DNA of 10,153 nucleotides. It comes from CAZCZR01 sp964503455 (GTDB lineage Bacteria; Bacillota; Clostridia; UBA1381). The notes beneath the pieces were generated by a model. It saw only the letters and a list, made by a program, of their open reading frames with translations. It had not been told where the DNA came from and did not search any database. Location of the stretch: positions 1-10,153 of the forward strand of contig CAZCZR010000064.1 of assembly GCA_964503455.1 (NCBI GenBank), given 5' to 3'. Below, in pieces: positions 7,594 through 10,153 of this stretch; position 1 is the stretch's first letter; each line of letters begins with the position of its first letter. The translations under genes and the position numbers were made by a program.

Positions 7594-8739
7594 TTATTTA
7601 AAAAGCTTAAGCATCAGCCTGTTCGCGACCGAGCGGTGGATTTTTATTGCTTTTTGCGGACAAAGCTCCTGACAGCAGAAGCACTTTATGCACTTGCCGG
7701 TGTTGATAACGGGCCTTGAGCTTACCATATCTATCGCCTTGGGCGGGCAGTCGCGAAAGCATTCCCCGCAGCCGACACATTCGCTGTAGCAAATTTCCGG
7801 CCTTGCCGCCAAAAGCGAGGTCACGCGCTTATTAAGTCCCTCCGGCAGGTTGAGAAGCTTTAGCAGATTAAAATGGCTTTTCGGCTTTTTAAAGTCCTTT
7901 ATATAAAATTCGTCAATGCTGCCCGAAACGGGCGTTATGTCCCCGCTTATAAGTCCGCGCCGTAAGGCCTCGCGCACCGTGGGAACCTCCTGCGGCTTGT
8001 AGCCTATGACCTGCGAGCAGACAAAATCGAGGGCGTGAGCGTTATATGAAGCGCCGATAAGACCGATAAAGCGGTTTTTACCCGCCGTCGGGCCGTCGCC
8101 CTCCATGCCGACCACCCCGTCCATAATCGAAAGCACCGGAACGCGGCTGACACATTCGTACAGATCGACGAGCATCGAGCAAAACGCGTCCCTGTCGTCA
8201 AGCCTGAAATGCAGCTCCGCCTTATGAGTGCCGGGTATGGCGCCGAACAGATTTTTCACAGCGCCGGTGTAGCTTGTCATGGCATGGGTTTTGAGCTTCG
8301 GCAGCGATATTATAAGATCCGCCGAAAGTATCGGATTGATAAGCGGGAACGATTTCACAGTCCTGCCCTGCGGAAATTCCGTGTCGGTAAACGACGTGTC
8401 GTAATTGAGCCGCGCGGGAGTGCCCTCGCACGCGTCCGCGACGCCGCATACGGAATAAACGCTTTTTAAAAGCGCCCTTGTATACGCGCCGCCGGGACTT
8501 TCGGCTATAAGTATATCGTCAACGCCCTTCTCCGTAAGCAGCCGCACCACCGCGGCGAGTACCGCGGGATCGGTTGTGGCGGCCTCGGACGGCTTCTTGC
8601 GTGAAACGAGGTTAGGCTTTATCACTACCCGCGAGCCTTTCCCCGCGCGTATTCCGCCGACAGCGTCAACCGCCGCCTTTATGCTTTCGTATACTGCGCC
8701 GTAATCACGGCATGAAACAAGAGCGGTATCGTTATTCAT
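7594..8739 (-). CDS. DUF362 domain protein with C-terminal 2x[4Fe-4S] ferredoxin domain
   Basis: Protein of 381 residues: a DUF362 domain (about 5-290) followed by a bacterial ferredoxin-type domain (about 315-366). DUF362 landmarks are VVIKPNLV (38-45), PKLKTH with the following SYTGAVKNLFG (147-166) and MDGVVGMEGDGPTAG (206-220). The ferredoxin part has two complete CxxCxxCxxxCP motifs: C321/C324/C327/C331 and C350/C353/C356/C360. Extra cysteines are C317 and C355. This predicts a soluble redox protein with two 4Fe-4S clusters; the reaction and substrate of this subgroup are unknown to me. I chose ATG at 8739 because AGGAG sits 8 bases upstream and the DUF362 homology starts just after. A longer reading frame opening at TTG 8817 would start inside the -35 box. 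It is the first gene of the probable seven-gene operon, 18 bases before trmL. Confidence 0.92.
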   Translation of the reverse strand: MNNDTALVSCRDYGAVYESIKAAVDAVGGIRAGKGSRVVIKPNLVSRKKPSEAATTDPAVLAAVVRLLTEKGVDDILIAESPGGAYTRALLKSVYSVCGVADACEGTPARLNYDTSFTDTEFPQGRTVKSFPLINPILSADLIISLPKLKTHAMTSYTGAVKNLFGAIPGTHKAELHFRLDDRDAFCSMLVDLYECVSRVPVLSIMDGVVGMEGDGPTAGKNRFIGLIGASYNAHALDFVCSQVIGYKPQEVPTVREALRRGLISGDITPVSGSIDEFYIKDFKKPKSHFNLLKLLNLPEGLNKRVTSLLAARPEICYSECVGCGECFRDCPPKAIDMVSSRPVINTGKCIKCFCCQELCPQKAIKIHRSVANRLMLKLFK

Positions 8740-8747
8740 GTAAAATT

Positions 8748-8752
8748 CTCCT
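8748..8752 (-). promoter_or_regulatory. Ribosome binding site fixing the start of the DUF362 gene
   Basis: AGGAG on the minus strand, 8 bases from the ATG at 8737-8739. It decides against the longer open frame that begins with TTG at 8815-8817, which has no such site. Confidence 0.8.
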
Positions 8753-8768
8753 ATATATTTCAGACAAA

Positions 8769-8780
8769 CAGTCCGGACTG
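8769..8780. promoter_or_regulatory. Perfect 12-base palindrome at the operon start, candidate operator
   Basis: CAGTCCGGACTG is a perfect inverted repeat without a central gap. It lies 8 bases downstream of the predicted -10 box, so it would cover about +2 to +14 of the transcript. That position suits a repressor site. As RNA it could form only a 4-bp stem with a CCGG loop, so a DNA-level role is the likelier reading. The binding protein is unknown. Confidence 0.4.
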
Positions 8781-8788
8781 CCTTTATT

Positions 8789-8817
8789 ATTATATAATAA
8801 AATCTCAAAAAGTACAA
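8789..8817 (-). promoter_or_regulatory. Sigma-A type promoter of the DUF362-to-argS operon
   Basis: Reading the minus strand, TTGTAC (8812-8817) is followed by exactly 17 bases and then a consensus TATAAT (8789-8794). The -35 matches consensus only at TTG, but the -10 is perfect and the spacer ideal. A start near 8781-8783 would give a leader of about 42 bases before the ATG at 8739. It is the only good promoter seen upstream of the seven leftward genes. Confidence 0.7.
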
Positions 8818-8827
8818 TACATATAGG

Positions 8828-8853
8828 AAAAATTTTTTAAAAAAATTAAAAAA
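8828..8853 (-). promoter_or_regulatory. A/T-tract block upstream of the promoter, possible UP element
   Basis: Twenty-six consecutive A/T bases in alternating runs of A and T (runs of 5, 6, 7, 2 and 6) sit about 11 bases upstream of the -35 box, at roughly -46 to -71. Such runs commonly bend DNA or contact the alpha subunit of RNA polymerase. Function here is inferred from position only; the whole gap is A/T rich. Confidence 0.4.
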
Positions 8854-8879
8854 GATTGCTTGATTTAAAAATATGCAGC

Positions 8880-8905
8880 AAAAAAGTCCCGTAAAAAATC
8901 GGGAT
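8880..8905 (-). terminator. Rho-independent terminator of the radical SAM-ogt unit
   Basis: On the minus strand TCCCG (8901-8905) pairs with CGGGA (8888-8892) across an 8-base T-rich loop, followed by one C and seven T (8880-8886). The stem is short (5 bp, four of them GC), and a second TCCCG copy at 8911-8915 could pair instead. It lies about 65 bases past the ogt stop and upstream of the next promoter, the expected place for a terminator. Confidence 0.65.
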
Positions 8906-8969
8906 TTTGCGGGATAAAGGATATATGAAAATATGAATGATATTTAAAAACAGAATATGCTCTTATGCC

Positions 8970-9500
8970 TTAGCCGCGCCTTTTCGGGGAGTGCGGGCTG
9001 TTTACGGCGGCGCGCTCGTGCTTTAGAAGGAAGCGCTTAGCTTCAATGCCGCCGGCATAGCCTGTAAGACTGCCGTCCGCGCCTATTACGCGGTGGCACG
9101 GTATGATGATGGGTATGGGATTGTGTCCTACAGCGCCGCCGACAGCTTGAGCGGACATTTTGTCCCTGCCCGTAAGCGCGGCGGCTTTTTTTGCGATTGA
9201 TCCGTAGCTTTCGGTAAAGCCGTAGGGAATATCGAGTATCAGCCGCCATATCATTTGGCGGAACCCGCTCCCCGCCGGAGCAAGCGGCAGCCTTGACGGC
9301 AACGGCTTCCCGCCGCCGAAATACTCGTCAAGCCATGCGCGTCCCTCGCGCAAAAGCGGAGCATCGCTGCTTTCGGCAATCCCGCGCGGCACACCGCCTG
9401 TATGCTTTTGCCCCTCTATCCGAAGCTCTGTGATATTTTTGCCGTCGCAGATTATCAGTATATCGCCTATGGGGGATTTGTAATGAGCCGAGTAATACAT
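8970..9500 (-). CDS. ogt: Methylated-DNA--protein-cysteine S-methyltransferase (Ogt)
   Basis: DNA repair protein of 176 residues that takes the alkyl group from O6-alkylguanine (and O4-alkylthymine) onto its own cysteine in a one-use reaction. Residues 1-75 are the variable N-terminal domain, opening with the typical SPIGDILI. The C-terminal domain holds the helix-turn-helix region IPYGFTESYGSIA (91-103), where GFT replaces the more common GET, the arginine-finger region near GRDKMSAQAVGGAVGHNP and the active-site motif PCHRV (134-138) with acceptor C135. After GYAGGIEAKRFLLKHE there is a basic tail of about 14 residues. No AraC-type Ada domain is fused, so this is the stand-alone form. GGAG lies 7 bases before the ATG and overlaps the last codon and stop of the radical SAM gene, only 4 bases away. 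The two are therefore probably translationally coupled. Confidence 0.95.
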   Translation of the reverse strand: MYYSAHYKSPIGDILIICDGKNITELRIEGQKHTGGVPRGIAESSDAPLLREGRAWLDEYFGGGKPLPSRLPLAPAGSGFRQMIWRLILDIPYGFTESYGSIAKKAAALTGRDKMSAQAVGGAVGHNPIPIIIPCHRVIGADGSLTGYAGGIEAKRFLLKHERAAVNSPHSPKRRG

Positions 9501-9504
9501 GATA

Positions 9505-10110
9505 CTACTCCGAATATTCGCGCACTCTGAAGCTTACGCCGGCTTCCGCGGCGATTTTGCGGCACGCCTCTATATCCTCGGCCGGTATAACGTCCACCAC
9601 CGAAAGCACAACGTTCGGCACATACGCCCTTGCCTTTTTTGCGAAATCGAGCATTTCATAAAAGCCGTCCTCGCCGTAATCGCAGTGGCATATCCTTTCG
9701 TATTCGGCGGCGTTTTTGGCGTTCAGGCTTATTGATACGGTGTCGATAATGCCGCTCATTTCAGGCGTTACATCGCGTCCGGCGGCGCGGCTTGCGTGGC
9801 CGTTCGTATTGACGCGGACGCGGCAGGAGCTGTTCTCCTTGATGTATCTTGCTGTGCGCATAACGTCGTCAAAGCGCAGCAAGGGCTCGCCGTAGCCGCA
9901 GAAAACGATCTCGGCGCACGTTCTGAAATCCGCCGCCTCCAAGGCGTTTATTATCTCCTCCGCCGAAGGCTCGTGTTCAAGCCACAGGTCGATCCCGTCA
10001 ACGCCCGACGGCGTAAACCGAATACAAAAATCGCACTTGTTGGTGCATCTGTTGGTGACGTTTACGTACAGCTGATCGTGATAGCGGTACACGATATTCA
10101 TTGAAGCCAT
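9505..10110 (-). CDS. TatD family-associated radical SAM protein
   Basis: Small radical SAM protein of 201 residues. It has the cluster motif CxxxCxxC (C22, C26, C29) in TNRCTNKCDFCIRF, a GYGEP motif (72-76) matching the GGE-type AdoMet contact, VRVNTNGHA (98-106), the strand VSISLNA and a C-terminal VVDVIPAEDIEACRKIA stretch. This pattern and size match the family found beside or fused to the TatD deoxyribonuclease (TIGR04038). It has no SPASM or other accessory domain, and its reaction and substrate are unknown. No tatD gene is in the window; it could lie beyond the right edge. The ATG at 10110 has AAGGA 10 bases upstream; an internal ATG at 10101 (residue 4) is a possible alternative but has a poorer site. 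It leads the two-gene unit with ogt, 4 bases downstream. Confidence 0.9.
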   Translation of the reverse strand: MASMNIVYRYHDQLYVNVTNRCTNKCDFCIRFTPSGVDGIDLWLEHEPSAEEIINALEAADFRTCAEIVFCGYGEPLLRFDDVMRTARYIKENSSCRVRVNTNGHASRAAGRDVTPEMSGIIDTVSISLNAKNAAEYERICHCDYGEDGFYEMLDFAKKARAYVPNVVLSVVDVIPAEDIEACRKIAAEAGVSFRVREYSE

Positions 10111-10129
10111 TTTTTTAAGATCCTTCTTT

Positions 10130-10153
10130 CCTAAATTATATCCCTAAATTATA
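10130..10153 (-). repeat. Two direct copies of TATAATTTAGG at the window edge
   Basis: On the minus strand TATAATTTAGG occurs at 10143-10153 and again at 10130-10140, a 13-base period, 20 bases or more upstream of the radical SAM start. Each copy carries a consensus TATAAT, so one may be the -10 box of this unit. The matching -35 region would lie beyond the window, and further copies could too. Confidence 0.5.

Noticed and set aside
8740..8817. A 26-residue N-terminal extension of the DUF362 protein starting at TTG 8817
   Set aside because: It would begin inside the -35 box and run through the -10 box and the palindrome. The ATG at 8739 has AGGAG at the right distance and matches the start of homology.
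8820..8969. Hidden small gene, tRNA or structured RNA in the intergenic region
   Set aside because: The stretch is mostly A/T runs plus the terminator stem. No cloverleaf, no coding frame with a ribosome binding site and no repeat array is visible.
1..10153. Mobile element, prophage, CRISPR, defence or toxin-antitoxin system
   Set aside because: All nine genes are recognisable families typical of chromosomes; no transposase, integrase, att-like repeats, spacer arrays or paired small genes were seen.

Overview
The window is a gene-dense, single-direction stretch of an ordinary bacterial chromosome: nine protein genes, all on the minus strand, read from right to left. The organism is most likely an uncultured member of the Bacillota, class Clostridia. 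The reasons are strong AGGAGG-type ribosome binding sites, a DegV-family protein, a TatD-linked radical SAM protein, a YtvI-like AI-2E family membrane protein, a DUF362-ferredoxin protein, and a methionyl-tRNA synthetase carrying the C-terminal EMAP-II-like tRNA-binding domain. Base composition is near balanced in the genes, ATA isoleucine codons are used freely, and the one real intergenic region is very A/T rich. This placement is inference from gene content.

The right part (9505-10110 and 8970-9500) is a two-gene unit: a TatD-family-associated radical SAM protein followed, 4 bases later, by an O6-alkylguanine-DNA alkyltransferase (ogt). It ends at a stem-loop plus T-tract terminator (8880-8905). 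Its promoter region runs off the right edge, where an 11-base TATAAT-containing motif is repeated.

Between 8740 and 8969 lies the only sizeable gap. It holds that terminator, an A/T-tract block, a good -35/-10 promoter with a 17-base spacer, and a perfect 12-base palindrome just downstream of the expected transcription start.

From that promoter a probable seven-gene operon runs to the left edge: DUF362 protein with two 4Fe-4S clusters, trmL (tRNA wobble 2'-O-methyltransferase, TTG start), degV-like fatty-acid-binding protein, an ApgM-type phosphoglycerate mutase / proposed homoserine kinase, an AI-2E/YtvI-like membrane protein, metG and argS. Gaps are 18, 42, 60, 22, 24 and 21 bases, with no internal terminator seen. 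The common thread is translation (two aminoacyl-tRNA synthetases and a tRNA modification enzyme) mixed with metabolic and envelope genes. The two longer gaps each carry a short perfect GC hairpin.

I see no mobile element, CRISPR array, toxin-antitoxin pair, tRNA or rRNA gene, and no convincing new system. The most interesting leads are modest: the dyad over the operon start, the DUF362 protein heading a translation operon, the assignment of the ApgM-like enzyme, and the radical SAM-ogt pair.
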